This document shows positions 1 through 8,711 of a DNA stretch of 64,000 bases, one piece after another. The DNA lies in contig NZ_LMOL01000005.1 in assembly GCF_001424565.1 (NCBI RefSeq), positions 133,538 through 197,537 on the forward strand. Reading direction: 5' to 3'. The position numbers were made by a program, and so were the translations under genes. Position 1 is the first letter of the stretch. Each line of letters starts with the position of its first letter. Under the pieces are notes generated by a model. The model searched no databases, was not told where the DNA came from, and saw only the letters and a list, made by a program, of their open reading frames with translations. Origin of the DNA: Arthrobacter sp. Leaf141. Lineage in GTDB: Bacteria > Actinomycetota > Actinomycetes > Actinomycetales > Micrococcaceae.

Positions 1-1
1 C

Positions 2-793
2 ACCGCCGACGGCGACATGAAGTACGCCGCCGAGCGCCGCGCCCCCGCGCGTATTGCCGTGGCCCTGACCGTCCTGGGCGTCCTCATCCACGCCGCCGGC
101 GTCATCACCCGCGCGTTGGGCGCCGGGCGGGTGCCGTGGGGCAACATGTACGAATTCCTGACCACCGGCGCGTTTGTGGCCGTTGCCGTCTTCCTGCTGG
201 TGCTGATCCGCCGCGACCTGCGGTTCCTGGGAACCTTTGTGGTGGGCCTGGCCATCATCATGCTGGTGGCGGCATCCGTTGCCTACTTCACCCCGGTGGG
301 GCACCTGGTGCCGGCCCTGCAGAGCTACTGGCTGATCATCCACGTCTCCATCGCGGTGCTCTCCTCCGCCCTGTTCACCCTGACGTTCGCCATGTCCGCG
401 CTGCAGCTGGTGCAGTCGCACCGGCAGAAGACCGTGGCTGCCGGCGGCGCGGACAAGCTGGGCTTCATGCGCCTGGTCCCGTCCGCGCTGAGCCTGGAAA
501 ACCTCTCCTACCGCATCAACGCCATCGCTTTCATCGGCTGGACCTTCACGCTGATGTTCGGTGCCATCTGGGCCGAGAAGGCCTGGGGCCGGTTCTGGGG
601 CTGGGACACCAAGGAAGTCTGGACCTTCGTCATTTGGGTGGTCTACGCCGGCTACCTGCACGCACGCGCCACCAGGGGCTGGACCGGAACCCGGGCAGCC
701 TGGCTCTCGATCGTTGGCTACCTGTGCGTGGTCTTCAACTTCACCATCGTGAACCAGTTCTTCAACGGCCTGCACTCCTACTCGGGGCTGTAA
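2..793 (+). CDS. ccsB: Cytochrome c biogenesis protein CcsB/CcsA type (5'-truncated by window edge)
   Basis: This is the haem-handling membrane subunit of the system II (Ccs) cytochrome c maturation complex, which delivers haem to apocytochromes outside the membrane. The visible protein has about seven hydrophobic segments. It carries the tryptophan-rich haem-binding motif WGRFWGWDTKEVW near residue 195, and conserved histidines in LIIHVSIAV and at the C-terminus (GLHSY). The reading frame is open to the window edge with no stop before the first ATG at 17. Actinobacterial homologues are longer, about 320-350 residues, so the true start lies upstream. ResB/CcsA-type partners are expected further upstream. 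The function is confident; the start is unknown. Confidence 0.93.
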   Translation, partial: TADGDMKYAAERRAPARIAVALTVLGVLIHAAGVITRALGAGRVPWGNMYEFLTTGAFVAVAVFLLVLIRRDLRFLGTFVVGLAIIMLVAASVAYFTPVGHLVPALQSYWLIIHVSIAVLSSALFTLTFAMSALQLVQSHRQKTVAAGGADKLGFMRLVPSALSLENLSYRINAIAFIGWTFTLMFGAIWAEKAWGRFWGWDTKEVWTFVIWVVYAGYLHARATRGWTGTRAAWLSIVGYLCVVFNFTIVNQFFNGLHSYSGL

Positions 794-826
794 GGCACCT
801 GCAACGCCCCGGAGGGGGCTGCAAAC

Positions 827-873
827 CACAACGGGCCCTGCCTGGCTGATTCAGCCGGGCAGGGCCCGTTGTG
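827..873. terminator. Bidirectional hairpin terminator between ccsB and the PLDc_N gene
   Basis: An inverted repeat with arms of about 21 nt (CACAACGGGCCCTGCCTGGC and its complement, one mismatch) and a short ATTC-containing loop lies between two convergent genes. It is followed by GTGTGTTG rather than a strong T-run. Its placement suits a terminator for both. Confidence 0.7.
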
Positions 874-911
874 TGTTGTCGGTGTTGCGGTGTTGCCGGG
901 GGAGTGGGCTG

Positions 912-1304
912 CTACTTCAGCCCGTCTGCGTCGTGTTCGTCGGATTCGTGTTTGTCCGTGCCGGTGCCCTCTTGCCGGTCCCGGGCTTCAAGGTCGGCCT
1001 GCAGTTTCTTCAGCCGCTCCGCCTCAGCCTGGTTGCGCCGGCGGGACTCGAGGTTCCGCAGGAATTCGGGATCGTCGTCCGGGGCGGTGGGGTGGCGTCG
1101 GGCCTGCTGCTGCGGCGGGGTGCCGCGCGGGCGGCCGATCAGCAGCCACAGGATCGCGCCGACCACGGGCAGGACGATCATCACTACGATCCAGGCCGGT
1201 TTGGAGATGCCCCGGGTCTGACGGGCGTCGGTACGGATCACATCCACGAGGCCATACACGAAGATGACGAGGACTGCGACGGCCAGAGCCACACGGAAGA
1301 GCAT
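912..1304 (-). CDS. PLDc_N-domain small membrane protein
   Basis: A 130-residue protein with two transmembrane segments (about residues 4-22 and 40-58), ending in the motif LWLLIGRPRG. This matches the phospholipase D nuclease N-terminal (PLDc_N) family of short actinobacterial membrane proteins. The rest is a charged, probably cytoplasmic tail rich in Gln, Arg, Glu and Asp. No catalytic HKD motif is present, so it is not a phospholipase despite the domain name. It stands alone, convergent with ccsB and divergent from the DUF4229 gene. Its function is unknown. Confidence 0.8.
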   Translation of the reverse strand: MLFRVALAVAVLVIFVYGLVDVIRTDARQTRGISKPAWIVVMIVLPVVGAILWLLIGRPRGTPPQQQARRHPTAPDDDPEFLRNLESRRRNQAEAERLKKLQADLEARDRQEGTGTDKHESDEHDADGLK

Positions 1305-1360
1305 GCCATCAAGTCTATCGTTACCTGCAGGGCAAGGGCCCGGGCGGGAGGCCGCTAAAC

Positions 1361-1681
1361 TTGACTGTGGCCTTTTTGAAATATTCCCTCATCCGTCTTG
1401 CGCTGTTCGTCCCGCTTTTTGTGTTGTTCACGATCCTGCAGTTGGGCGCCCTGATGTCAGTCATCTGCGCTGCGCTGATTGCGTTCGCCGTCAGCTACCT
1501 CTTTTTCCAGAAGCAGCGTGACGCCGCCGCAGCCAACCTGCACCACCGGTTCTCCGGCAAGGCCAAGCCCATGCGGTCCGCCGGGGAGGTCCAGGACGCC
1601 AACGCCGAGGACGCCCTGCTGGACGCCAACCCGGACATCGCCATCAGCAACAACACCAAGGACCCCGGGGCCCGCAGCTAG
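1361..1681 (+). CDS. DUF4229 domain membrane protein
   Basis: A 106-residue protein with two hydrophobic helices in the first half (about residues 8-27 and 30-48), followed by FFQKQRDAAAANLHHRF and a polar, probably disordered C-terminus. This is the pattern of the actinobacterial DUF4229 family, commonly found next to menaquinone genes. TTG at 1361 is the first start; GTG at 1367 is equally possible, and neither has a strong ribosome site. It ends only 6 nt from the end of the convergent menA. The function is not known. Confidence 0.75.
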   Translation: MTVAFLKYSLIRLALFVPLFVLFTILQLGALMSVICAALIAFAVSYLFFQKQRDAAAANLHHRFSGKAKPMRSAGEVQDANAEDALLDANPDIAISNNTKDPGARS

Positions 1682-1687
1682 CGTTTG

Positions 1688-2569
1688 CTAGAAGCCGTGG
1701 CTGAGCACCAGGCCTGCGGCGAACAGCACGCTGTATCCGAGGTTGATCAGGCCGGTCTGCTTCAGGACCGGGATCAGGCTCTTGCGCTTGCGGCCGTTGA
1801 TCATCAGCCAGGCGGGCATCAGGCACGCGGGGATCAGCAGCAGGACAATCAGCATCCACGGGCGGGTCGGGGCCAGGATGACCACCAGCAGGATGGCCAC
1901 GGCCAGCATCAGGACGTAACTTTCCCGGGCGTGCTTGTCGCCCAGCCGGACGGCCAGGGTCTTTTTGCCGGCCTGCAAGTCCGTGGGGATGTCCCGGACG
2001 TTGTTGGCCATCAGCAGGGCGGTGGCGATCAGGCCGGTTCCCACGGCGCCGATGATGGCAGGCAGGTCGATCTGGCCCGCCTGCGTATAGGTGGTGCCCA
2101 GCGTGGCCACCAGGCCGAAGAACACAAACACAAACACGTCGCCCAGGCCCATGTAGCCGTACGGGTTTTTGCCGCCGGTGTAGCCCCAGGCCGCCATGAC
2201 GCAGCCCAGCCCCACCAGGATCAACCACCAGCTCTGGGTGATGACCACCAGGACCAGGCCAAACGCCATGGCCACGCCAAAGCACGCGAACGCGGCGAGT
2301 TTCACATGGTTCGGCTTGGCGGCCCCTGACCCCACCAGGCGCAGCGGACCCACCCGGTCATCATCCGTGCCGCGGATGCCGTCCGAGTAGTCATTGGCGA
2401 AGTTCACGCCCACCTGCAGCAGCAGCGCCACGAGCGCCGCCAGGATGGCGTTGAACAGAAGGAATGAATCCATCCCGTAGGCGGCGGCGGAGCCGATCAG
2501 CACCGGCGCAATCGCGGCAGGCAGCGTCCGGAGTCGGGCGCCTTGGATCCATTGAGCGGCTGTGGCCAC
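1688..2569 (-). CDS. menA: 1,4-dihydroxy-2-naphthoate polyprenyltransferase MenA
   Basis: A UbiA-family integral membrane prenyltransferase that attaches the polyprenyl chain to 1,4-dihydroxy-2-naphthoate, giving demethylmenaquinone. It shows the Asp-rich prenyl diphosphate motif NFANDYSDGIRGTDDDR and the second one NNVRDIPTDLQAGKKTLAVRLG. Eight or nine transmembrane helices are visible. The frame runs to 2626, but the GTG at 2569 (VATAAQWIQGARLRTL) has a GAGG ribosome site 8 nt upstream and matches the family N-terminus, giving 293 residues. It follows menE in the same direction, 72 nt downstream, as part of a menB-menE-menA block. Confidence 0.95.
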   Translation of the reverse strand: MATAAQWIQGARLRTLPAAIAPVLIGSAAAYGMDSFLLFNAILAALVALLLQVGVNFANDYSDGIRGTDDDRVGPLRLVGSGAAKPNHVKLAAFACFGVAMAFGLVLVVITQSWWLILVGLGCVMAAWGYTGGKNPYGYMGLGDVFVFVFFGLVATLGTTYTQAGQIDLPAIIGAVGTGLIATALLMANNVRDIPTDLQAGKKTLAVRLGDKHARESYVLMLAVAILLVVILAPTRPWMLIVLLLIPACLMPAWLMINGRKRKSLIPVLKQTGLINLGYSVLFAAGLVLSHGF

Positions 2570-2641
2570 GGTCAGTACCTCATGTTGGTTCGGGAAAACG
2601 GCAGGCCGGCTACGCGGCCGCCGCAATGGTGCAGGTCCACT

Positions 2642-3832
2642 CTACTTTCCCGCGTGCCGGGCGCTGAGCTCCGCTGTCATGGCCAGCCGGTCAGGTTTGC
2701 CGTTGGGGAGCATCAGCAGGTCCGGCGCCACCAGCACGGTTTTGGGGGCGAGGTGCCCCAGGGCATCGTGCCATTCGGCGGCCAGCCCGGCGGCGGGGTC
2801 CCCGCTGCCGCCCTCCGCCCCGGCGAACGCGACGTAGGCCGCCACGGCCTGGCCCCATTCCGTGGACGGAACGCCGGCCACAAAAGCCGCGGAGACGCCG
2901 TCGTTCTTCTCCAGCTCAGCCTGCACCAGCGCGGCGGAAACCTTAACGCCGCCGGTGATGATCACATCGTCAGCCCGGCCCAGGACGGTGAGCCGGCCGT
3001 CGCCGTCAATGCTGCCCAGGTCGCTGGTCCGGTACCAGCGCACGCCGTCCTCCTCGAAGAAGGTGCGGGTTTCCTCATCCGGGGCCTCAAGGTAGCCGGC
3101 GGTGATGGTGTCGCCGCCCAGCAGGATCCGGCCGTCCTCGGCCACGCGCATGGAGACGCCCTCCATCGGGTAGCCGTTGTAGACGCAGCCGCCCGAGGTT
3201 TCGGCCGAACCGTACGTGGTGACTACGCGGACCCCGGCCTCCGTGGCGGCTGCCAGCAGCGACGCCGGCGCGGGCGCACCGCCCAGCAGGATGGCGTTGA
3301 AGCGGCGGAGCACGGCGAGGGTCTCGGGGGAGGGGTGGTCCAGCAGCCGGCGCAGCTGCGTGGGGACCAGGGACGTGAAGCGGATCTTGTCCGTCAGTTC
3401 CAGGGCCGCCTGGGTGAAGGCCTCCGGCGTGAACCCGCCGGACATGTCCATCACCCAGGGCCGGGTGCCGGCGAACAGCGACCTGACCAGCACCTGGATG
3501 CCGGCCACGTACTGGACGGGCAGCGCCAACAGCCACTGGCCCTCGCCCTTGAGCGCCAGCGCCGTGGCCATGGAGGACGCCGCCAGGGATTCCACCGTCA
3601 GGATGGTCGCCTTGGGCGTGCCGGTGGATCCGGAGGTGCGGACCACCGCCACGGCGTCGTCGCAGCCGGGGGTTTCGACGTGTCCCACCACCAGGGCGCC
3701 GTCCGCGCCGAGGGAAAGTTCGACGGCGGGACCCTCACCGTGGAGGGCGGCCGCCAGGGCCTTGAGTGCGGGATCGATGTCCAGGGGCCCGCCGGGGGCT
3801 GCCGTGCTGTTCTCTGCACTGTTCATTTGCAT
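2642..3832 (-). CDS. menE: o-Succinylbenzoate-CoA ligase MenE
   Basis: An acyl-adenylating enzyme (ANL superfamily) that activates o-succinylbenzoate with CoA in menaquinone synthesis. The P-loop-like motif TSGSTGTPK lies near residue 85, followed by TTYGSAET and a C-terminal YRTSDLGSIDGDGRLTVLGR hinge with VKVSAALVQAELE. At 396 residues it is shorter than typical AMP-ligases but normal for actinobacterial MenE. It starts 8 nt after the menB stop, so the two are surely cotranscribed. A second ATG at 3826 is possible. Confidence 0.93.
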   Translation of the reverse strand: MQMNSAENSTAAPGGPLDIDPALKALAAALHGEGPAVELSLGADGALVVGHVETPGCDDAVAVVRTSGSTGTPKATILTVESLAASSMATALALKGEGQWLLALPVQYVAGIQVLVRSLFAGTRPWVMDMSGGFTPEAFTQAALELTDKIRFTSLVPTQLRRLLDHPSPETLAVLRRFNAILLGGAPAPASLLAAATEAGVRVVTTYGSAETSGGCVYNGYPMEGVSMRVAEDGRILLGGDTITAGYLEAPDEETRTFFEEDGVRWYRTSDLGSIDGDGRLTVLGRADDVIITGGVKVSAALVQAELEKNDGVSAAFVAGVPSTEWGQAVAAYVAFAGAEGGSGDPAAGLAAEWHDALGHLAPKTVLVAPDLLMLPNGKPDRLAMTAELSARHAGK

Positions 3833-3840
3833 TGCCTGCC

Positions 3841-4794
3841 TTAGAAGTAGTGCGGGAAGTTGGACCAGTCGGGGTCGCGTTTTTGCAGGAAGGCTTCCTT
3901 GCCCTCCACCGCCTCATCCGTCATGTAGGCCAGCCGGGTGGCTTCGCCGGCGAACACCTGCTGCCCGGCCAGGCCGTCGTCGGCCAGGTTGAACGCGAAT
4001 TTGAGCATCCTGATGGCCTGCGGGGACTGCCGGGCGATGTCCGCCGCGTACTCCAGGGCCACTTCCTCGAGCCGTTCATGGTCCACTGCTTCGTTGACGG
4101 CACCCATCCGGACCATGTCCTCCGCGGAATATTCGCGGGCCAGGAAGAAGATTTCCCGGGCCGCCTTCTGGCCGATCTGGCGGGCCAGCAGCGCCGAGCC
4201 GTAACCGGCGTCGAAACTGCCCACAGTGGCGTCCGTCTGCTTGAACTTTCCGTGCTGGCGGGACGCGATGGTGAGGTCAGCCACCACGTGCAGGGAGTGG
4301 CCGCCGCCGGCCGCCCAGCCGTTGACCACGGCGATCACCACTTTGGGCATGGTGCGGATCAGGCGCTGGACCTCCAGGATGTGGAGCCGGCCCGCGCGGG
4401 CGGGGTCGATGCTTTCCTGGGTCTCGCCGTCCGCGTAGCGGTAGCCGTCCCGGCCGCGGATCCGCTGGTCCCCACCGGAGCAGAACGAGTGCCCGCCGTC
4501 CTTGGGCGAGGGGCCGTTGCCGGTGAGCAGGACGGTGGCCACGTCCGGGCTCATCCGGGCGTGGTCCATGGCGCGGTAAAGCTCGTCCACGGTGCCGGGC
4601 CGGAAGGCGTTCCGGACCTCGGGCCGGTTGAACGCGATCCGGACTGCGGGCAGGTCCCGGACCCATCCGCCGTCAGCATCCCGCTCCACCTGGCGGTGGT
4701 AGGTCATGTCCTGGAAGTCGTCGAATCCGGACACAACCCGCCAGCGGGTGGGGTCGAAGACGTCGGACACCGGTGCGGGGATTTGATTGCTCAC
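3841..4794 (-). CDS. menB: 1,4-dihydroxy-2-naphthoyl-CoA synthase MenB
   Basis: A crotonase-fold enzyme that cyclises o-succinylbenzoyl-CoA to 1,4-dihydroxy-2-naphthoyl-CoA. Its hallmarks are FNRPEVRNAFRPGT, the oxyanion-hole segment FCSGGDQRIRGRDGY, NGWAAGGGHSLHVVADLTIAS, and the MenB-specific C-terminus EGKEAFLQKRDPDWSNFPHYF. Its 317 residues are normal for actinobacteria. It is first in the menB-menE-menA run; the 22 nt upstream of its start separate it from the VOC gene read in the same direction. Confidence 0.96.
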   Translation of the reverse strand: MSNQIPAPVSDVFDPTRWRVVSGFDDFQDMTYHRQVERDADGGWVRDLPAVRIAFNRPEVRNAFRPGTVDELYRAMDHARMSPDVATVLLTGNGPSPKDGGHSFCSGGDQRIRGRDGYRYADGETQESIDPARAGRLHILEVQRLIRTMPKVVIAVVNGWAAGGGHSLHVVADLTIASRQHGKFKQTDATVGSFDAGYGSALLARQIGQKAAREIFFLAREYSAEDMVRMGAVNEAVDHERLEEVALEYAADIARQSPQAIRMLKFAFNLADDGLAGQQVFAGEATRLAYMTDEAVEGKEAFLQKRDPDWSNFPHYF

Positions 4795-4816
4795 CGTGCA
4801 AGTCTAGTAATTGGCC

Positions 4817-5257
4817 TCAGCTGATGCAGAACTCGTTGCCTTCAGGGTCCGCCATGGTGTGCCAGGAGTGCGGGCCCTGGCTGGCGGTCCACAGGAACGT
4901 GGCGCCCCTGGTTTCGAGCTCACTGCGCACCTCGTCCTTGTCCCGGCCTGCCAAGTTCAGGTCCCAGTGCACCCGGTTTTTGCCGGTCTTTTCCTCCAGT
5001 CCGATCTGGAAGAGCAGCCGACGGGTGGGGGCCTTGGACGCTATCTCCTCCGGCGGGCGGATGGCGGCGCCGTCCTTCCACACCAGGTTTCCGCGGTGCG
5101 TGATGGTCTGGTCCCCGGTGGCGAACCCCTGCTCGATCATGGACCGGATGAAGGCTGCGTCCTGCGGTTCCACCGCCCACTGCAGGGTTTCGGCCCACCA
5201 GTCGGCCAGCTGGTGGGGGTTCCGGCAATCAATGACAATCTGGATATTCAGTCCCAT
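4817..5257 (-). CDS. VOC (glyoxalase-like) family protein
   Basis: A 146-residue protein with a vicinal-oxygen-chelate fold, recognised from NIQIVIDCRNPHQLADWWAETLQW at the N-terminus and WHTMADPEGNEFCIS at the C-terminus. It contains the paired beta-alpha-beta modules typical of the glyoxalase-like domain. Possible metal ligands are the His in NPHQLAD and the Glu in GNEFC. No substrate can be assigned; such proteins are often misannotated as bleomycin resistance. It lies just upstream of menB in the same direction and could be cotranscribed with it. Confidence 0.8.
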   Translation of the reverse strand: MGLNIQIVIDCRNPHQLADWWAETLQWAVEPQDAAFIRSMIEQGFATGDQTITHRGNLVWKDGAAIRPPEEIASKAPTRRLLFQIGLEEKTGKNRVHWDLNLAGRDKDEVRSELETRGATFLWTASQGPHSWHTMADPEGNEFCIS

Positions 5258-5379
5258 CCAACCAAGGTACGGTGGCAGGTGCTCCGGTGGAAGGTTGCGC
5301 TTGCGTGCCAGGTTCGGATCGGGGTGGCATGCGGCTGCGGGGAAGCGCTGCCAGGCCTTGCGGGAAAACGCCTATAACG

Positions 5380-5422
5380 TTGGAAAGTACTCTTGACAAT
5401 ATGTCATGACATGGGTCACAGT
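5380..5422 (+). promoter_or_regulatory. Promoter with two palindromic elements upstream of the sugar ABC operon
   Basis: A -35-like TTGACA lies at 5393-5398. Immediately upstream is TTGGAAAGTACT (5380-5391), identical over 12 nt to the operator region at 31976-31987. Immediately downstream, in the spacer, is the perfect 12-nt palindrome ATGTCATGACAT (5401-5412), a form typical of GntR- or LacI-type operators. The -10 element is weak (around 5416-5421). The first gene starts about 110 nt downstream, leaving a long leader. Confidence 0.5.
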
Positions 5423-5528
5423 TTACCAGGAAAGGCTTTTCCCCCGGCGGTGTTGCCGGTGGCGGACAAGCCTCCAGCCAAGGGCTACGAGCTGGCCCAG
5501 GAGCATTAGCGAGAGACAGGACAAGGCA

Positions 5529-6800
5529 TTGTCAGAGAAGACAAGAATCTCCAGCATCACCCGCCGGCAGTTCGGCATGACGGCACTAGGACTCTCAGCC
5601 CTGGCAGCGGGCCTCTCGGCCTGCGGCAGTGGCGGCGGCTCCACTGACGGCGGCGCCAAGACCCTTCAGCTGGTCCTCTCCGGCGACACCAACCAGGGCG
5701 GCGCGTTCGCAGCCGCCGCGGCCAAGTACAAGGAAGCCACCGGCATCACCATCGAAGTGGTGGACGTCCCCACCGCGGACATCACCACCAAGCTCAAAAA
5801 CGCGGCCACGGCCAACGACCTGCCGGCCCTGGCGCGGGTCACCAGCGTCGACCCGCTCTGGGTCAACCAGCTCCAGGACCTCACGGACATCGCCAAGTCC
5901 CACGGCATCAGCGAAAACTTCCTGCAGGAATCCCCGGACGGCATCATCCCCGCCATCCCGTCCGACCTCACGGCCGTGGGCCTGTTCGTCAACAAGAGCC
6001 TGTTCGAAAAGGCCGGCGTGGCGTTCCCCACCGAGATCGACAAAGCCTGGACCTGGGATGAGTTCATCGCGGCAGTCACCGAAGTGCGCGAGAAGGCCGG
6101 CGCCAAGTACGGCGTGGTGATGGACCGCTCCGGCCACCGCCTGCGCGCCATGATGTACGAGTTCGGCAGCACCGCCTTCGCCAAGGAGGGCGACAAGTAC
6201 GCTGCGGACGACAAAGCCGTGGAAACCCTTGAGTACTTTGCCAAGATCAACGACGACAAAACCATGCCCAAGTCGGTCTGGCTCAGCGGCGAGGACGGCA
6301 ACGCGATGTTCAAGTCCGGCCAGGTGGCCGCGTACTACTCCGGCAGCTGGCAGGTTGCGGACTTCAACAAAAACATCAAGGACTTCGAGTGGATGTCGGT
6401 GCCGCTGCCCAAGCAGCCGGTCAACGCCACCAACCTCGGCGGCGGCTTTATGGTCGCCTTCAAGGACACCGGTGCCGATGAGGAAGCCAAGAAGTTCATC
6501 GACTGGTTCTACGACGACGCCAACTACACCGAGTTCGCACAGCTGGGCGGCTACATCCCGGCCAAGGACCTCAAAGTGGAGTACCAGTTCCAGCAGCCGT
6601 CCTTCGACCTGTACCAGAAGCAGATCGCGGAGAACGATGCCAAGGGCGACAACGCCATCAAGCGTGTGGTCATGGAAGCCTACGCCGAGGCCCCGTTCTC
6701 GGGTGACCCGCTGCGTGAAGAGACTGTCAAGATGCTTTCCGGCAGCCAGGACGCCAAAACCACGGTGGAGAACATCGTGAAGCTCTACAACGGCGCCTGA
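5529..6800 (+). CDS. Sugar ABC transporter substrate-binding lipoprotein
   Basis: Family 1 (MalE-like) extracellular solute-binding protein. The chosen TTG start at 5529 follows AGGACAAGG and gives a twin-arginine-like and lipobox leader: ISSITRRQFGMT, then LSALAAGLSAC with the acylated Cys near residue 29. The mature part begins with a Gly/Ser linker, then LQLVLSGDTNQGG. Motifs of the fold include GQVAAYYSGSWQVADF and TNLGGGFMVAFK. The frame is open further upstream to 5406 but lacks any signal there. It is the first gene of the importer; the permeases follow at once. The substrate is unknown, probably an oligosaccharide. Confidence 0.9.
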   Translation: MSEKTRISSITRRQFGMTALGLSALAAGLSACGSGGGSTDGGAKTLQLVLSGDTNQGGAFAAAAAKYKEATGITIEVVDVPTADITTKLKNAATANDLPALARVTSVDPLWVNQLQDLTDIAKSHGISENFLQESPDGIIPAIPSDLTAVGLFVNKSLFEKAGVAFPTEIDKAWTWDEFIAAVTEVREKAGAKYGVVMDRSGHRLRAMMYEFGSTAFAKEGDKYAADDKAVETLEYFAKINDDKTMPKSVWLSGEDGNAMFKSGQVAAYYSGSWQVADFNKNIKDFEWMSVPLPKQPVNATNLGGGFMVAFKDTGADEEAKKFIDWFYDDANYTEFAQLGGYIPAKDLKVEYQFQQPSFDLYQKQIAENDAKGDNAIKRVVMEAYAEAPFSGDPLREETVKMLSGSQDAKTTVENIVKLYNGA

Positions 6801-6805
6801 GTTCC

Positions 6806-7744
6806 ATGGCACAGCCAACCATCACCCCGGCCCCGGAGCAGGCTCCTGCCCCGGCAGTCCGGAGCAAGTCCCAGCAGAACCGCCGGAACCGCTACGTCCT
6901 GGCACCGCTGATCCTCCTGGGCGTCAACGTGGTCCTGTTCCTGGTGTTCTTCGTCTGGCCCGGAGCCCTGGGTTTGCTGTATTCCTTCACGGACTACCGG
7001 GGCGTTGGCAAGCTGAACTTCATCGGCCTGGCCAACTTCCAGAAGCTCTTCGCGGACAGTACCTTCTACGCTGCGCTGGGCCGGACGTTCGTTTACACCG
7101 TGCTCTCGGTGCCGCTGGTGTTTGTGTGTTCCCTCGGGGTGGCCTCGCTGCTGGTCAGCAAGGCTGTCCGGGGGCGCACCGCCGCCAAGATCATCATCTT
7201 CCTGCCCTGGCTGATCTCTCCCATCGTGGTGGGCGTCATCTGGAAGTGGCTGTTCGGCCAGGACTTCGGGTTTGTGAACTTCCTGATCACCAGCGCCGGC
7301 GGCAGCGCGGTGCCGTGGTCCAGCAATGGGAACCTGGCCCTGATGGTGGTGATCTTCGCCTCGGCCTGGGGCGGTACCGCATTCAACATGCTGCTGTTCA
7401 TCGCGGCCCTGAAAAACATCCCGGAGGCCCTGCTGGAGGCCGCCGAACTGGATGGGGCCAACGCGTGGCAGCGCTTCCGGAACGTCACGTTCCCGGGCAT
7501 CGCGCCGACGTCGTTCATGGTCATCCTGCTCTCCACGATCGGCTCCATGAAGGAGTTCGCCATGATCCAGGCGCTGACCAACGGCGGCCCGGGCACGGAA
7601 AACACCCTCATCGTGCAGTACATCTACAAAACCGGCTTCGAGCAGTCGAAGGTGGGCTACGCCAGCGCCGCGTCGATGGTGCTGATGGTGGTCCTGCTGG
7701 CGATCGCGCTCATCCAGCTGCGGTTCAACCGGAAGAAGGCCTGA
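6806..7744 (+). CDS. Sugar ABC transporter permease (MalF type)
   Basis: A 312-residue membrane protein with six transmembrane helices and the permease EAA loop EALLEAAELDGANAWQRFRNVTFPGI, which contacts the ATPase. The N-terminus is a Pro/Ala/Gln-rich cytoplasmic tail. It starts 5 nt after the binding-protein stop and ends 3 nt before the second permease, so the three form one operon. It belongs to the CUT1 (carbohydrate uptake) family. Confidence 0.93.
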   Translation: MAQPTITPAPEQAPAPAVRSKSQQNRRNRYVLAPLILLGVNVVLFLVFFVWPGALGLLYSFTDYRGVGKLNFIGLANFQKLFADSTFYAALGRTFVYTVLSVPLVFVCSLGVASLLVSKAVRGRTAAKIIIFLPWLISPIVVGVIWKWLFGQDFGFVNFLITSAGGSAVPWSSNGNLALMVVIFASAWGGTAFNMLLFIAALKNIPEALLEAAELDGANAWQRFRNVTFPGIAPTSFMVILLSTIGSMKEFAMIQALTNGGPGTENTLIVQYIYKTGFEQSKVGYASAASMVLMVVLLAIALIQLRFNRKKA

Positions 7745-7747
7745 CCC

Positions 7748-8671
7748 ATGGCAACAGCTGCCAACCTCCCGCCCGCCGTGGCGGAAGAACCAGCCCTCGG
7801 CGCCGAACGGGCCGCTGCCCGGCCCCGTAACCGCAAACGGAAAAACAGCGAAGCCGTAGGCCGGACCTCCCTGCCGCTGACCGTGCTGATGTGGGTCATC
7901 GCCGCCCTCTACGCAATTCCGCTGCTGTGGTTCCTGCTGAGCTCCTTCAAGCCCGGCAGCGAACTGTTCAGCTACCCGCTGTCGCTGATCCCGCGGGAAT
8001 GGACGTTCCAGGGCTTTGTGGACGCGTGGGAGCGGGTGGACTTCGCCCAGTACTTCCTGAACACGGCCACGGTGGCGATCGTCACCACCGTCCTGACCGT
8101 CTTCTTCAGCGCCTGCACCGGTTACGCGCTGGCCAAGTACAACAACAAGGGCACCCGGCTGTTTTTTGTGTGCGTCCTGGCCACCACCATGCTGCCCACC
8201 GAGGTGATCCTGAACCCCACCTTCACGGTGATCCGGGACCTGGGCCTGTACAACTCGCTGGCCGGCATCATCGTCCCCTCCGTCATCACCGCCACCGGCG
8301 TGTTTATGTTCCGGCAGTTCTTCCTGACGGTTCCCGATGACCTGCTGCACTCGGCACGGATCGACGGCGCCAGCGAGCTGGCCATCTTCTTCCGGATCAT
8401 GCTCCCGCTGTCCAGGCCCATCCTGTTCACCCTGGCCATCTTTTCCTTCCAGTGGCGCTGGAACGACTACATCTGGCCGCTGATCGTGCTCAACGATCCC
8501 AAGTGGTACACGCTCCAGGTGGCGCTGCGCAGCATTGTGGGCGCCGAGAACATCGACTGGCCGGTCCTGCTGGGCGCGTCCGTGATCTCGCTCCTGCCGC
8601 TGGTGCTGGTGTTTTTTGTGTTCCAGAAGTACGTGCTCAACGCCGACGTCAGCGCCGGCCTCAAGGACTGA
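7748..8671 (+). CDS. Sugar ABC transporter permease (MalG type)
   Basis: A 307-residue CUT1 inner-membrane subunit with six predicted helices and an EAA motif (DDLLHSARIDGASELAIFFRIMLPLSRPIL). A basic N-terminal tail (RPRNRKRKNS) precedes the first helix. It pairs with the preceding permease. No ATP-binding subunit occurs anywhere in the window, so the importer presumably uses a shared MsiK-type ATPase encoded elsewhere, as is common for actinobacterial CUT1 systems. Confidence 0.93.
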   Translation: MATAANLPPAVAEEPALGAERAAARPRNRKRKNSEAVGRTSLPLTVLMWVIAALYAIPLLWFLLSSFKPGSELFSYPLSLIPREWTFQGFVDAWERVDFAQYFLNTATVAIVTTVLTVFFSACTGYALAKYNNKGTRLFFVCVLATTMLPTEVILNPTFTVIRDLGLYNSLAGIIVPSVITATGVFMFRQFFLTVPDDLLHSARIDGASELAIFFRIMLPLSRPILFTLAIFSFQWRWNDYIWPLIVLNDPKWYTLQVALRSIVGAENIDWPVLLGASVISLLPLVLVFFVFQKYVLNADVSAGLKD

Positions 8672-8711
8672 CCCCGTTCCGCCCCGGCGGGACCTCTGAA
8701 AGGTAAGCATT

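Noticed and set aside
5406..5528. N-terminal extension of the sugar-binding protein
   Set aside because: The in-frame upstream codons start within the palindromic promoter and would bury the lipoprotein signal. TTG 5529 gives a proper leader.
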